From positions 1 to 7,170 of the forward strand of contig CAJCJC010000279.1 in the NCBI GenBank assembly GCA_903970575.1: DNA of 7,170 nt, in the 5' to 3' direction. The notes under the pieces were generated by a model. The model had not been told where the DNA came from. It searched no databases and saw nothing but the letters and a program-made list of their open reading frames with translations. This document shows, one piece after another, positions 1 through 7,046 of the stretch (the first letter of the stretch is position 1; the number at the start of each line of letters is the position of its first letter). The position numbers and the translations under genes are program-made. Source of the stretch: Alphaproteobacteria bacterium (GTDB lineage Bacteria; Pseudomonadota; Alphaproteobacteria; BOG-932; Roseiterribacteraceae).

Positions 1-1
1 A

Positions 2-106
2 TTGATGATGCTGACCAAACAGATCGGGCTCACCAGCACCGCAAGCATTGTCACGGGCATTCTCACCCGCCTGCAAGACGAGATGCCGATGAGTCGCGCG
101 CATTAG
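2..106 (+). CDS. 3' end of an unidentified protein-coding gene (partial)
   Basis: An open frame enters from the left edge and stops at the TAG at 104-106. About 34 C-terminal residues are visible, ending in DEMPMSRAH. Third codon positions are mostly G or C, as in the confident genes of this window, and the direction matches the lipase-adc-bdhA genes downstream; both support real coding. I do not recognise the family from this tail. No membrane segment, motif or catalytic residue can be assigned. It is separated from the lipase gene by 116 bases, so it need not be cotranscribed. Confidence refers to its being coding, not to any function. Confidence 0.55.
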   Translation: MMMLTKQIGLTSTASIVTGILTRLQDEMPMSRAH

Positions 107-222
107 GGGCGACGATCGAAACAATTCGTTTGGTTCAACGCTCGATCGATTTATGAGAGCATTTATCGAATAGATAGTGTAAGACGCCGCCGTCGACGCG
201 AACAACCCAAAGGGCGCATGCG
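107..222 (+). promoter_or_regulatory. Leader region of the lipase gene with a weak promoter candidate
   Basis: This gap is less GC-rich than the genes on either side and is the only visible place for a promoter of the lipase gene. The best sigma70-like match is TTGGTT (130-135), a 16-base spacer, then TATGAG (152-157), four of six consensus bases in each box. A short inverted repeat, TCGAT (146-150) and ATCGA (165-169), and two copies of ATTTAT lie around and just after the -10 candidate. They could be coincidence. A purine-rich AAAGGG at 209-214 could serve as the ribosome binding site for the ATG at 223. No terminator is obvious after the upstream gene. Confidence 0.25.
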
Positions 223-1407
223 ATGGATGGCAGTTCTCTCGAGAGTCAACCTGTCCACCCTCCGGTCGCGGAGACGGTTCACGAACATCCGCCATTCGAT
301 TGCGTGGCCCTGCTTCTTCAGGGCGGAGGGGCTTTAGGGGCCTACCAAGCGGGCGTTTATCAGGCGATGGCCGAGGCCGACCTTCACCCTAACTGGGTAG
401 CCGGCATCTCGATCGGCGCCATCAATGCCGGGATCATTGCCGGTAATCACCCGGGCGAACGGGTCAAAAAGCTCCGCGAATTTTGGGAGCTGATCACCGA
501 TAGCTCCCTTAGCACATGGCTGGGAGGACCGGACTCGCCGTTCCTGAAGGGCGACGTCGCGCGAGGAATGTTCAATCAGATCAGCGCAAGTGAATCGCTG
601 TTGAACGGAGCTCCAGGCTTTTTCAAGCCTCGGGTAATGAGCCCCTGGCTGCAGCCGGCTGGGGCTCCGGGGGCCACAAGCTATTACGACACCAGCCCCC
701 TAAAGCCGACGCTGGAGCGGCTGATCGATTTCGACCGGGTCAATAGCGGCGAAACCCGTCTCAGCGTCGGCGCGGTTAATGTTCGGAGCGGCAATTTCTC
801 GTATTTCGACACGGCGACTGACACGATCCGCGCTGAGCACATTATGGCGAGCGGCGCCTTGCCGCCGGGTTTTCCCGCGGTTGAAATCGACGGGGAATTC
901 TTCTGGGATGGCGGGCTCGTCTCTAACACGCCGCTGCAATGGGTTCTGGAGGACGGGCCTAAGCAGGACACGCTCGCGTTCCAGGTCGATTTATGGAGCG
1001 CGCATGGTCATTTCCCGCACACCATCGGCGAAGTCGCCGTCCGCCAGAAGGAAATACAGTTCTCCAGCCGCACGCGCGAGAACACCGATCAGTTCAAGCG
1101 GCTGCAAGCTCTCCGTCACGCCCTCTCGAAGTTCCTTCGGCATGTGCCCGATGAGTTGCGGCACACACCCGAATACGAACTTTTGAATAGCGCGACCGAC
1201 CACTCGGTCTACAACATCGTACATCTGATTTATCGCGCCAAGCGATACGAGGGCGATTCCAAGGATTACGAATTCTCCCGCCTGACGATGGAAGAGCATT
1301 GGAACGCGGGATACCACGATGCGGTGCGCAGCTTGAAACATAAGGAAATCCTCCATCGCCCCAAGGGCCTGGAGGGCGTCTTCACGTTCGATTTCTCGGC
1401 CGCCTGA
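223..1407 (+). CDS. Patatin-like phospholipase family protein with DUF3734-type C-terminus
   Basis: A predicted serine acyl-hydrolase of the patatin family, expected to cleave acyl esters such as phospholipids; the true substrate is unknown. The Ser-Asp dyad layout is complete. The glycine-rich oxyanion-hole motif GGGALG is at residues 34-39. The nucleophile elbow GISIG is at 61-65 with Ser63. The catalytic Asp is Asp229 in WDGG (228-231). The last 90 or so residues, including the YNIVHLIYRAKRYEG stretch (330-344) and the EEHW...GYHDA segment, match the DUF3734 extension seen in a subset of proteobacterial patatins. At 394 residues the length fits that subset. There is no signal peptide or membrane segment, so it is probably cytoplasmic. 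The ATG at 223 has AAAGGG about 8 bases upstream; the nearby ATG at 218 is out of frame. It lies upstream of adc and bdhA in the same direction, but a likely terminator follows it. Family assignment is firm; a role in PHB or storage-lipid turnover is only inference from the neighbours. Confidence 0.93.
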   Translation: MDGSSLESQPVHPPVAETVHEHPPFDCVALLLQGGGALGAYQAGVYQAMAEADLHPNWVAGISIGAINAGIIAGNHPGERVKKLREFWELITDSSLSTWLGGPDSPFLKGDVARGMFNQISASESLLNGAPGFFKPRVMSPWLQPAGAPGATSYYDTSPLKPTLERLIDFDRVNSGETRLSVGAVNVRSGNFSYFDTATDTIRAEHIMASGALPPGFPAVEIDGEFFWDGGLVSNTPLQWVLEDGPKQDTLAFQVDLWSAHGHFPHTIGEVAVRQKEIQFSSRTRENTDQFKRLQALRHALSKFLRHVPDELRHTPEYELLNSATDHSVYNIVHLIYRAKRYEGDSKDYEFSRLTMEEHWNAGYHDAVRSLKHKEILHRPKGLEGVFTFDFSAA

Positions 1408-1440
1408 TCGTCGCCGCCGTCGTTTCGGCGATTTTTTGTT
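1408..1440 (+). terminator. Likely rho-independent terminator after the lipase gene
   Basis: Immediately after the lipase stop codon, TCGCCG (1411-1416) pairs perfectly with CGGCGA (1426-1431) across a 9-base loop. An alternative five-pair stem, CGCCG (1415-1419) with CGGCG (1426-1430), has a 6-base loop. The stem is followed directly by six T residues (1432-1437). The stem is short but GC-rich, so termination may be partial. It lies between the lipase and adc, where I see no convincing separate promoter, so it could attenuate transcription rather than end the operon. Confidence 0.6.
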
Positions 1441-1467
1441 AGACCAACCCCGCTATAAGGATGGACG

Positions 1468-2205
1468 ATGAAAGAGCACGAGGTCCGCGAGACCGCCTTT
1501 GCGATGCCATTGACCAGCCCGGCCTTTCCGCCCGGCCCCTATCGTTTCGTGAATCGAGAATATCTCATCATCACCTATAAGACCGATCCCGAAAAGCTCC
1601 GCGCGCTGGTTCCGGAGCCGCTCGAAGTAGATGGCGACCTGGTAAAGTATGAATTCATCCGCATGCCCGATTCGACGGGATTCGGCGATTACACCGAAAG
1701 CGGCCAGGTCATCCCGGTGACCTTCGAGGGACGCAAGGGCGGCTATACGCATTGCATGTTCCTGAACGATGAACCACCGATCGCGGGCGGCCGGGAAATA
1801 TGGGGCTTTCCCAAGAAATTGGCCGACCCGAGCCTGCGCACCGAGATCGACGCCCTGGTTGGGAAGCTCGAATACCACGGCATCCGCGTCGCGATGGGTA
1901 CGATGGGCTTTAAGCATAAGACCCTGGATTCGGCGGCCGTGCAGGCGTCGCTGCTGGCGCCCAATTTCCTTCTTAAAATCATCCCACATGTGGATGGCAC
2001 CGCCCGTATCTGCGAGCTTGTCGAGTATCGCCTTGAAGACGTTACGGTGAAGGGGGCCTGGACTGGACCTGGGGCGCTCTCGCTGACCCCTCATGCGCTG
2101 GCGCCCGTGGCCGAGCTTCCCGTCCTGGAGGTGGTTTCCGCCGTTCATATCCTGGCCGATCTCACCCTCGGGCTCGGCAAGGTCATCCATGACTACCTGG
2201 CCTGA
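1468..2205 (+). CDS. adc: Acetoacetate decarboxylase
   Basis: Catalyses acetoacetate -> acetone + CO2 through a Schiff base on a lysine. The 245-residue protein is close to the classical clostridial enzyme in length and aligns with it by eye along the whole chain. Shared segments include [12 protein letters not shown] (14-25), NREY (29-32), VPEPLE (48-53), [10 protein letters not shown] (75-84), MGFKHK and KIIPHVDG. The active-site motif is GFPKKLA, with Lys116 in the place of the clostridial Schiff-base Lys115 and Lys117 as the neighbouring lysine that lowers its pKa. Glu77 in YTESGQ corresponds to the conserved active-site glutamate. The ATG at 1468 is preceded by AAGG (1457-1460) at 7-base spacing, which fixes the start. 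bdhA follows after 30 bases, so the product of the dehydrogenase (acetoacetate) is the substrate here. The protein is soluble, with no signal peptide. Identification rests on family motifs recalled from memory, and the match is very strong. Confidence 0.96.
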   Translation: MKEHEVRETAFAMPLTSPAFPPGPYRFVNREYLIITYKTDPEKLRALVPEPLEVDGDLVKYEFIRMPDSTGFGDYTESGQVIPVTFEGRKGGYTHCMFLNDEPPIAGGREIWGFPKKLADPSLRTEIDALVGKLEYHGIRVAMGTMGFKHKTLDSAAVQASLLAPNFLLKIIPHVDGTARICELVEYRLEDVTVKGAWTGPGALSLTPHALAPVAELPVLEVVSAVHILADLTLGLGKVIHDYLA

Positions 2206-2222
2206 ACTCCGAAATTCTCATC

Positions 2223-2228
2223 AAGGAG
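2223..2228 (+). promoter_or_regulatory. Strong Shine-Dalgarno sequence of bdhA
   Basis: AAGGAG lies 7 bases upstream of the ATG at 2236. It is the best ribosome binding site in the window. It fixes the bdhA start and, with only 30 bases after the adc stop codon, supports cotranscription with adc. Confidence 0.8.
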
Positions 2229-2235
2229 CAATATC

Positions 2236-3015
2236 ATGCGTCTGAAGGGCAAAGTCGCCATCGTCACCGGCGCGGCGAGCGGCATCGGCAAGGAGATCGC
2301 AGTTACCTATATCCGCGAGGGCGCCAAGGTCGCGATCGCCGACCTCAATCTTGCGGCGGCCGAGGCGACGGCGGCTGAACTCGGCGGCCGCGAGCACGCG
2401 ATCGCGGTTGCGATGAACGTGACCGATGAGGCCCAGGTGGATGAAGGCACGCAAAAGGTCATCGATACCTATGGAAGCCTCGACATCCTGGTCAGCAACG
2501 CCGGCATCCAGATCGTGGAGCCGGTCGACCAGTTCGAATTCGCGAAATGGAAACTGATGCTGGCGATCCACCTGGACGGCGCCTTCCTGACCACGCGCGC
2601 GGCGCTGAGGCAGATGTATAAGCAGCCGACCGGCGGCAGCGTGATCTATATGGGATCGGTCCATTCCAAGGAGGCGTCGATGCTGAAGGCCCCCTACGTC
2701 ACCGCCAAGCACGGGCTGATCGGCCTTTCCAAGGTCGTCGCCAAGGAAGGCGCCAAACATAATGTTCGCGCGAACGTGATCTGCCCCGGCTTTGTTCGCA
2801 CGCCGTTGGTGGATAAGCAGATTCCAGAACAAGCCAAGGCGCTCGGCATCACCGAGGAAGAGGTGATCAAGAACGTCATGCTGAAGGAAACCGTGGACGG
2901 CGAATTCACGACGGTCGAGGATGTGGCGGAGGCGGCCGTCTTCTTCGCCGGCTTCCCGTCAAACGCGCTGACTGGCCAGTCTTTGATCGTGAGCCATGGA
3001 TGGTTCATGGAATAA
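2236..3015 (+). CDS. bdhA: D-3-hydroxybutyrate dehydrogenase (SDR family)
   Basis: NAD-dependent interconversion of D-3-hydroxybutyrate and acetoacetate, a step of PHB/ketone-body metabolism in the cytoplasm. The classical short-chain dehydrogenase features are all present: TGAASGIG nucleotide-binding loop (11-18), Asp36 after strand beta2 favouring NAD over NADP, NAG (88-90), and catalytic Ser141, Tyr154 and Lys158 in YVTAK. Residues specific to 3-hydroxybutyrate dehydrogenases also appear: Gln92, His143, Lys151 and Gln195 sit where the Pseudomonas enzyme binds the substrate carboxylate. The C-terminal SHGWFME ending is typical of the family, and 259 residues is the normal length. It is the last gene of the adc-bdhA pair. 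Its 3' end is overlapped for 57 bases by the convergent glycosyltransferase gene, and no terminator with a T-tract follows it. Confidence 0.95.
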   Translation: MRLKGKVAIVTGAASGIGKEIAVTYIREGAKVAIADLNLAAAEATAAELGGREHAIAVAMNVTDEAQVDEGTQKVIDTYGSLDILVSNAGIQIVEPVDQFEFAKWKLMLAIHLDGAFLTTRAALRQMYKQPTGGSVIYMGSVHSKEASMLKAPYVTAKHGLIGLSKVVAKEGAKHNVRANVICPGFVRTPLVDKQIPEQAKALGITEEEVIKNVMLKETVDGEFTTVEDVAEAAVFFAGFPSNALTGQSLIVSHGWFME

Positions 3016-6000
3016 GGCGGCAATCGCCTCGTCGACATTTGAAACAATCAAATCCGCCAGGGCCATCGCACGAACCGGGCCCTGAGCGGAGGGATGATTA
3101 GCCGTCTCTGTCATGAGCAGCGCCAGTCGGGCGCCATGTCGCTGACATTCCATGAGAATCGCTTCGCTTTCACCTGTTAATGCAGCGCCGGTGAACAGAA
3201 TAATGCTGTTAGGACCGACATCCGCCATCTGATCGGGCAGCGGCGGAATTCTCCATCCGAGCAATTCCCAGGCGAAGCCGCGCGCAAGCCTCAGCTTTCC
3301 GCCCTGCAAACGGACCGCCTCTACACGAACGTCAAGGGGATGAGCGCGAAGGCATTGCAGGAATTGCGCCCGCACCATTTCCTTGGCGCCAGCGTCGAGC
3401 GCGCATGCCTCCAATTCGGTAACGTCCACTAATAGCGAGGGTGGACGCGCGGTCGGAAAGTTCCGCGAGAGGGCCCGCGCGGCCCTGAGCCTATCCTGAG
3501 GGGAAAAATTAAGCGGCGGCGACTGCCTCAGCTTGGCCATCAGCGCGACGCTCGAGGCGGCGGCCCCGGACGTATAAAATTCTTCGATCGCGTCATGATA
3601 GCGATTAGCGCAGGCGCCAGGATGCAGTTCGGCCTCACAAAACGCACGCGCCGCCTCCCCGAGGCGAAGGCCCAGCGTCGGATCCCGTTTAAGCGCCCGG
3701 AACGCGGCCACAAGCTCAGCGTCGCTGAACCGGTCCGGAATGACATAAACCACATCTTCCGGCAGGTCCGTAATCGCGCCATGCCAATTCACGATCGTTG
3801 GAACGCCGGCCGCCAGACAGTCGGCTAAAGCTCCAGAGCTTTCCCCGCGCGACCCTGCGCGAAGCTGCACCGCGACGTCCGCCGCCGCCAGCCAGGTTCC
3901 GTAGACCTGCTCCGATACCCTGCCTTGAACGACCTCGCCATAGGCCCTCCCCATGCGCGACACCCGTTTGCGAAACACCCGCTCCACCAGCCCGACGGTG
4001 TCGCCCACGAAAACCAAACGCGCCTTGGGTCCGTCAAATCCGGTTTGCTCCCAGGCAGTGAGCAATCGCTCGGGAAGCTTTGTCGGCGCAACCATGCCAA
4101 AGCTGCACACGAGGAAAACATCGTCCGGGATGCCAAGCCGCGCCCGCGCGGCCTGACGCGACATCGGGCGAAACGGGCGTCGCAAATGCGGCACGAGCTT
4201 TACGTCTCGCAGAACCGATCGGCCAAAATGTTCCGCCAGGATAGCGCGCGCGTGTCGCGAATGCTGGATAACGCCGACCGCTTGTTCGATGACCCCAAGG
4301 CTGCAGGGAAAGCGCCGCACCGCCTCTTCCTCGCCGTCCGCCAGCATCGACGCGACCGCCGCGTATCCGTGTGATTCATGCAGGATGGTCGAAAACGAGG
4401 CGGCTCCCCCGGGTTGCCGCGCGTCAAACGCCAGCACGCCGGATAAATAGCTGTCATGCAGAACGACGACCCCCGGTAACGCCGGCAGGAGGCCGCGAAG
4501 CTGAAACAGATGAAAATGCGAATTTCCGATCTGGTAGAGGACGCGGTCGAATGGCGTGTCGGACTCCAGCAGCGCCTCGGGCGTGATCACGGGGAAATTG
4601 GCGGCGAGCCACGGATCCGAGGTGTTGCCACGCGGGCTGACCAATGTGATGTCGTAATATCGGCCGAGCGCCGGCAACAGGTCGCGGCTATAATCCGCTA
4701 TCCCGCTTTCGTCGGGGGGCAGCGGCGCCACGAACGCGAGACGCTTCCGGCCCGCCAGAACGCGCCTGGAGCCGCGGAGCGACATGGAATTGCGGGGCTG
4801 CCGGTCGTGGATGGCCTCGATCGCGGTCCAGGCGCGATCGGCGACCGCCGCCCACGTGAAGCGCGCCGCCTGCGTGGGTCCATGCTCAGCCAGCGATCGG
4901 CGGAAATCGGGGTTCACGAGTACCGCCTCGATCCTGGCCGTCATGTCGGCCGTATTCTCCGGATCGAATAAGGCGTCCGGTCGACCGACCACTTCGGGAA
5001 GGCTAGTCGTATTGCTGGCGATGACCGGCGCGCCGCAGGCCATAGCCTCGACCGCCGGAAGCCCAAAGCCCTCGTGCAAGGACGGCAGGACGAACAGCGT
5101 GCAAGTCGAATAGAGCGCGGGCATGTCGCATTCGTCGACACGGGTCACGGTGACGACGTCATCGCGGTTAACGCCATACCGGCTCATTTCACCCAGTTCA
5201 CGCCCCACCATACCGCCCACGATGACAAGCTGGTGCCGAGCGCGCAACGACTCGGGAAGCTGCCCATAAGCCTGGAGCAAGCCGGTTTCGTTCTTACGGA
5301 TATCACCGGCCCCCAGGAAAAGAATGAATCCATCCCGCACGCCATAGCGCCGAAACAACGCGTTCCGCTCGTCTTCGGACAGAGCGATGCGATGGAATGC
5401 CGGACCTACGCCGGCTCCGATATTAAAAACGTCGGCGGGAGGCATCGCGATATAGTCGATGGCCTCCCGCCTGCTCGATTCGGAAATCGCGAGGAGGCCG
5501 TCGCACATGCGCGCTTCCTGGACCCGGCGCCAATACGGCATGGTCAGACCATTGGCGCGCCAGGCGCCTTCAAGATATTGCTCCTGTCTTATCAGAGGAA
5601 TGGCGTCATAAAATGTCGCCACCACTGGGGGGCGCTCCGTGAAGGGCGGCCAACAGGGAACGATATCGCTATCCATGCCCTCGAACAGGCTAGTGACATG
5701 GATCATATCCGGCGCACGCGCGGCAAAGGCCTGCGCGCGAATATGCTCGGCGACAAGCCGCCGCCCCCCGCTTGAGGCATCAATATCCGCGGTGCCCCCC
5801 GGGGTGTTCCAGAGCAGAATTTGCTTCTTGGGGAGCAAGGCCGAGAAAGACGCTTTCAGATCATCGGCGTCCCGCGCATATGCCGCATTGAGAGCAACTT
5901 CGATATCATGCCCACGCGGCTGAAGCGCCATGGCGAGCGCCAGTTCCCGCGACAGCCGCCCGATGCCGCGCTGGCTGCTGGGACCCTGCGCGCCTTGAAG

Positions 6001-6018
6001 ATCGATCAGAAGCCTCAC
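2959..6018 (-). CDS. Large multi-domain GT4-family glycosyltransferase, third domain incomplete
   Basis: Predicted cytoplasmic transferase of sugars from activated donors onto a surface polysaccharide (O-antigen, capsule or exopolysaccharide; which one is not visible). Module 1 (about residues 1-405) is a GT-B fold: N-terminal acceptor half beginning MRLLIDLQ with RGIGR (18-22), then a donor half with [11 protein letters not shown] (234-244) and the E-x7-E motif Glu316/Glu324 in [10 protein letters not shown]. Module 2 (about 425-818) starts [12 protein letters not shown], has SFGMVAPTK (639-647), and carries [10 protein letters not shown] (724-733) in place of a canonical E-x7-E, which is usual for the second domain of this kind of protein. 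Residues 858-1019 begin [12 protein letters not shown] and resemble the start of a third GT-B module, without a donor-binding half. The first codon is GTG at 6018, with only a weak GGGA (6026-6029) upstream. It was chosen because the family N-terminus starts there and an in-frame stop lies 51 bases before. The last 18 residues are antisense to bdhA. Confidence 0.92.
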   Translation of the reverse strand: MRLLIDLQGAQGPSSQRGIGRLSRELALAMALQPRGHDIEVALNAAYARDADDLKASFSALLPKKQILLWNTPGGTADIDASSGGRRLVAEHIRAQAFAARAPDMIHVTSLFEGMDSDIVPCWPPFTERPPVVATFYDAIPLIRQEQYLEGAWRANGLTMPYWRRVQEARMCDGLLAISESSRREAIDYIAMPPADVFNIGAGVGPAFHRIALSEDERNALFRRYGVRDGFILFLGAGDIRKNETGLLQAYGQLPESLRARHQLVIVGGMVGRELGEMSRYGVNRDDVVTVTRVDECDMPALYSTCTLFVLPSLHEGFGLPAVEAMACGAPVIASNTTSLPEVVGRPDALFDPENTADMTARIEAVLVNPDFRRSLAEHGPTQAARFTWAAVADRAWTAIEAIHDRQPRNSMSLRGSRRVLAGRKRLAFVAPLPPDESGIADYSRDLLPALGRYYDITLVSPRGNTSDPWLAANFPVITPEALLESDTPFDRVLYQIGNSHFHLFQLRGLLPALPGVVVLHDSYLSGVLAFDARQPGGAASFSTILHESHGYAAVASMLADGEEEAVRRFPCSLGVIEQAVGVIQHSRHARAILAEHFGRSVLRDVKLVPHLRRPFRPMSRQAARARLGIPDDVFLVCSFGMVAPTKLPERLLTAWEQTGFDGPKARLVFVGDTVGLVERVFRKRVSRMGRAYGEVVQGRVSEQVYGTWLAAADVAVQLRAGSRGESSGALADCLAAGVPTIVNWHGAITDLPEDVVYVIPDRFSDAELVAAFRALKRDPTLGLRLGEAARAFCEAELHPGACANRYHDAIEEFYTSGAAASSVALMAKLRQSPPLNFSPQDRLRAARALSRNFPTARPPSLLVDVTELEACALDAGAKEMVRAQFLQCLRAHPLDVRVEAVRLQGGKLRLARGFAWELLGWRIPPLPDQMADVGPNSIILFTGAALTGESEAILMECQRHGARLALLMTETANHPSAQGPVRAMALADLIVSNVDEAIAALFHEPSMAHDQRLASQRV
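2962..3447 (-). other. Apparent remnant of a third GT-B domain at the glycosyltransferase C-terminus
   Basis: Residues 858-1019 of the large glycosyltransferase. LLVDVTELE, the following [13 protein letters not shown] and the later [16 protein letters not shown] resemble the opening of the third module in three-module GT4 proteins: LLVDVSEL, D..TGIQRVVR, then a strand-helix ending near an SxxVAD-type helix. Here the TGIQR-like loop is altered to AGAKE. The donor-binding half, about 200 residues, is absent. The similarity is from memory of the family and is weaker than for modules 1 and 2. Loss of this domain may leave a partially active enzyme, because modules 1 and 2 look intact. Confidence 0.5.
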
Positions 6019-6069
6019 CCGGATATCCCAGCGGACAAGATTATCGCGTCTTTCGGCGCACCAGCCACC

Positions 6070-6642
6070 TTACCGCTCTCGTGCGGGTCGCAACGCGGTT
6101 TCAATCCTGCGGAGGTAAAGCGATTCATCGCGGCTGAAATCCTCCAAGAAGCCCGTCGCCAGCTTACAGCTCTCCATATCCTGACCGATCGACATCTGCC
6201 TATAGGCCACATATCGTCGGAGGAGCCACGAACTGGTTTCGGGCATGCGACGCTGCACCGACAAGACCATTCGTCTGCCGCCCGGCACCGCCACGACGGT
6301 TCGGACGACACGCACCAGGGCGATGCGCAAAGGTCGCTTAACCGATTCGGGAGTAGTTCTGATCGCGCTGATCCCTATCCCGGTAAACCGAAGCGTCGTT
6401 AATCGCGCATGCCCGATCCGAGCCTCGTTAATCACCCGTTTTCCAAGCCCCACTTTCGAAAACCGAGAAGCAGCGAGCGGCGCTTTTCCCTTGGTGGCCC
6501 TGGCTTGCGAACCTTCCGCGCGGATAGCGCCAAAATTGGAAATTCTTTTTGCTTTAGCGATCGCACGGGCTGACTCCGGCACCGCCAGAACCATATCCGG
6601 TTGGCCGGTCGCCTTGAAATCCATCATTGGCATAGTCGCCAT
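6070..6642 (-). CDS. Basic hypothetical protein upstream of the glycosyltransferase gene
   Basis: I do not recognise this protein. The preferred start is the ATG at 6642, giving 190 residues (MATMPMMDFKATG...). It has GGAG (6648-6651) at 5-base spacing, whereas the longer 205-residue version starting at 6687 has no Shine-Dalgarno sequence. The protein is rich in Arg, Lys and Ala, with a more ordinary C-terminal part (SSWLLRRYVAYRQ through ETALRPARER). No signal peptide, membrane segment or catalytic motif is visible. Third positions in the C-terminal part favour G/C, as expected for coding in this genome. The frame is the same as that of the glycosyltransferase, from which it is separated by a TAA and 51 bases, so the two may be cotranscribed. 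A 173-residue ORF on the opposite strand covers much of the same DNA; I prefer the - strand for its ribosome binding site and operon position. Real-gene status is uncertain. Confidence 0.45.
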   Translation of the reverse strand: MATMPMMDFKATGQPDMVLAVPESARAIAKAKRISNFGAIRAEGSQARATKGKAPLAASRFSKVGLGKRVINEARIGHARLTTLRFTGIGISAIRTTPESVKRPLRIALVRVVRTVVAVPGGRRMVLSVQRRMPETSSWLLRRYVAYRQMSIGQDMESCKLATGFLEDFSRDESLYLRRIETALRPARER

Positions 6643-6676
6643 GGAGTCTCCGGCGCGGGGCGTACCGATGCTCGCA

Positions 6677-6934
6677 TTAGTGACCATGTGTCATGCCAGG
6701 AAGTTCGAGAATTATTTTATTGGCTATCGTGAACACGAACGGCCAACGCGGGGTTCCGTCCGTTGACATCGCACTTTGAGATATCTTGCGGGCGCTCCCT
6801 TGGCGCCGATCACATCTATGAGCTCCGACCCGCCGATCATCACCCGCTTTGGACGCAGCTGCTTCAATGCCGCGGGTCGCCTCTAGGCGGATACCGGCAA
6901 GAGCGCTGACGAAAATACGGGTCAAATCATTCAT
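6677..6934 (-). CDS. Short hypothetical ORF, possibly frameshifted
   Basis: The frame gives 85 residues starting MNDLTRIFVSALAGIRLEATRG. The first 30 or so residues look protein-like, but the rest (DDRRVGAHRCDRRQGS...) looks like out-of-frame translation. From about 6843 another frame reads VMIGGSELIDVIGAKGAPARY and continues to a TAG at 6724-6726. That reading has clearly more G/C at third positions over the same stretch. A frameshift near 6843-6850 (natural or sequencing error), or two small ORFs, would explain this. No strong ribosome binding site precedes the ATG at 6934. The promoter candidate at 7015-7043 lies upstream in the right orientation. Family unknown. Confidence 0.25.
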   Translation of the reverse strand: MNDLTRIFVSALAGIRLEATRGIEAAASKAGDDRRVGAHRCDRRQGSARKISQSAMSTDGTPRWPFVFTIANKIILELPGMTHGH

Positions 6935-6994
6935 ACGCGAGCCATCTCAATACTATCAGGGCCAGGAGATCGACCATTACCGGCATGATGTTTT

Positions 6995-7028
6995 TAAATA
7001 CGAAGTATTAACATATCATAAATACGAA
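6995..7028. repeat. Operator-like repeats at the leftward promoter
   Basis: The ten-base sequence TAAATACGAA occurs twice in direct orientation, at 6995-7004 and 7019-7028, 24 bases apart start to start. The left copy overlaps a perfect inverted repeat AATAC-GAA-GTATT (6997-7009). The right copy overlaps the -10 end of the promoter candidate. This arrangement is what a repressor or activator binding site often looks like, but the regulator is not identifiable here. Confidence 0.4.
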
Positions 7029-7043
7029 CGCCTTTGCATTCAA
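7015..7043 (-). promoter_or_regulatory. Sigma70-like promoter reading leftward
   Basis: On the - strand, TTGAAT (7038-7043) and TATGAT (7015-7020) are separated by exactly 17 bases. The -10 box matches five of six consensus bases and the -35 box four of six. The region is markedly AT-rich against GC-rich surroundings. Transcription would begin near 7008 and run toward the small ORF at 6934, the basic hypothetical gene and the glycosyltransferase gene, which may therefore form one transcript. Confidence 0.5.
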
Positions 7044-7046
7044 CCG

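Noticed and set aside
1454..1459. TATAAG as a -10 box for an adc promoter
   Set aside because: It overlaps the adc ribosome binding site, too close to the start codon, and the nearest -35-like TTGTTA is only 12 bases upstream.
1453..2190. 245-residue ORF on the - strand
   Set aside because: It is fully antisense to adc, which matches its family along the entire length; the antisense translation shows no recognisable domain. This is a common shadow in GC-rich coding DNA.
2970..2981. Perfect 12-base palindrome GACTGGCCAGTC
   Set aside because: It lies in bdhA codons for the conserved LTGQS segment of the SDR fold, just inside the glycosyltransferase 3' end; there is no loop or T-tract, so it is probably coincidence of coding sequence.
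3015..3029. Hairpin AGGCG-GCAAT-CGCCT just after the bdhA stop as a terminator
   Set aside because: The stem has only five pairs and no T-tract follows on the + strand; it also lies within the glycosyltransferase coding sequence.
5074..5775. 233-residue ORF on the + strand
   Set aside because: It lies inside the glycosyltransferase gene, whose module 1 motifs are clear in the - strand frame; the + translation is His/Arg/Gly-rich with no domain.
5821..6402. 193-residue + strand ORF spanning the glycosyltransferase start
   Set aside because: It overlaps the well-supported N-terminus of the glycosyltransferase and has no family features.
6245..6766. 173-residue ORF on the + strand opposite the basic hypothetical gene
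   Set aside because: It has no ribosome binding site that I can see, a low-complexity composition and no operon context; the - strand reading has a GGAG and lies upstream of the glycosyltransferase gene. Not excluded completely.
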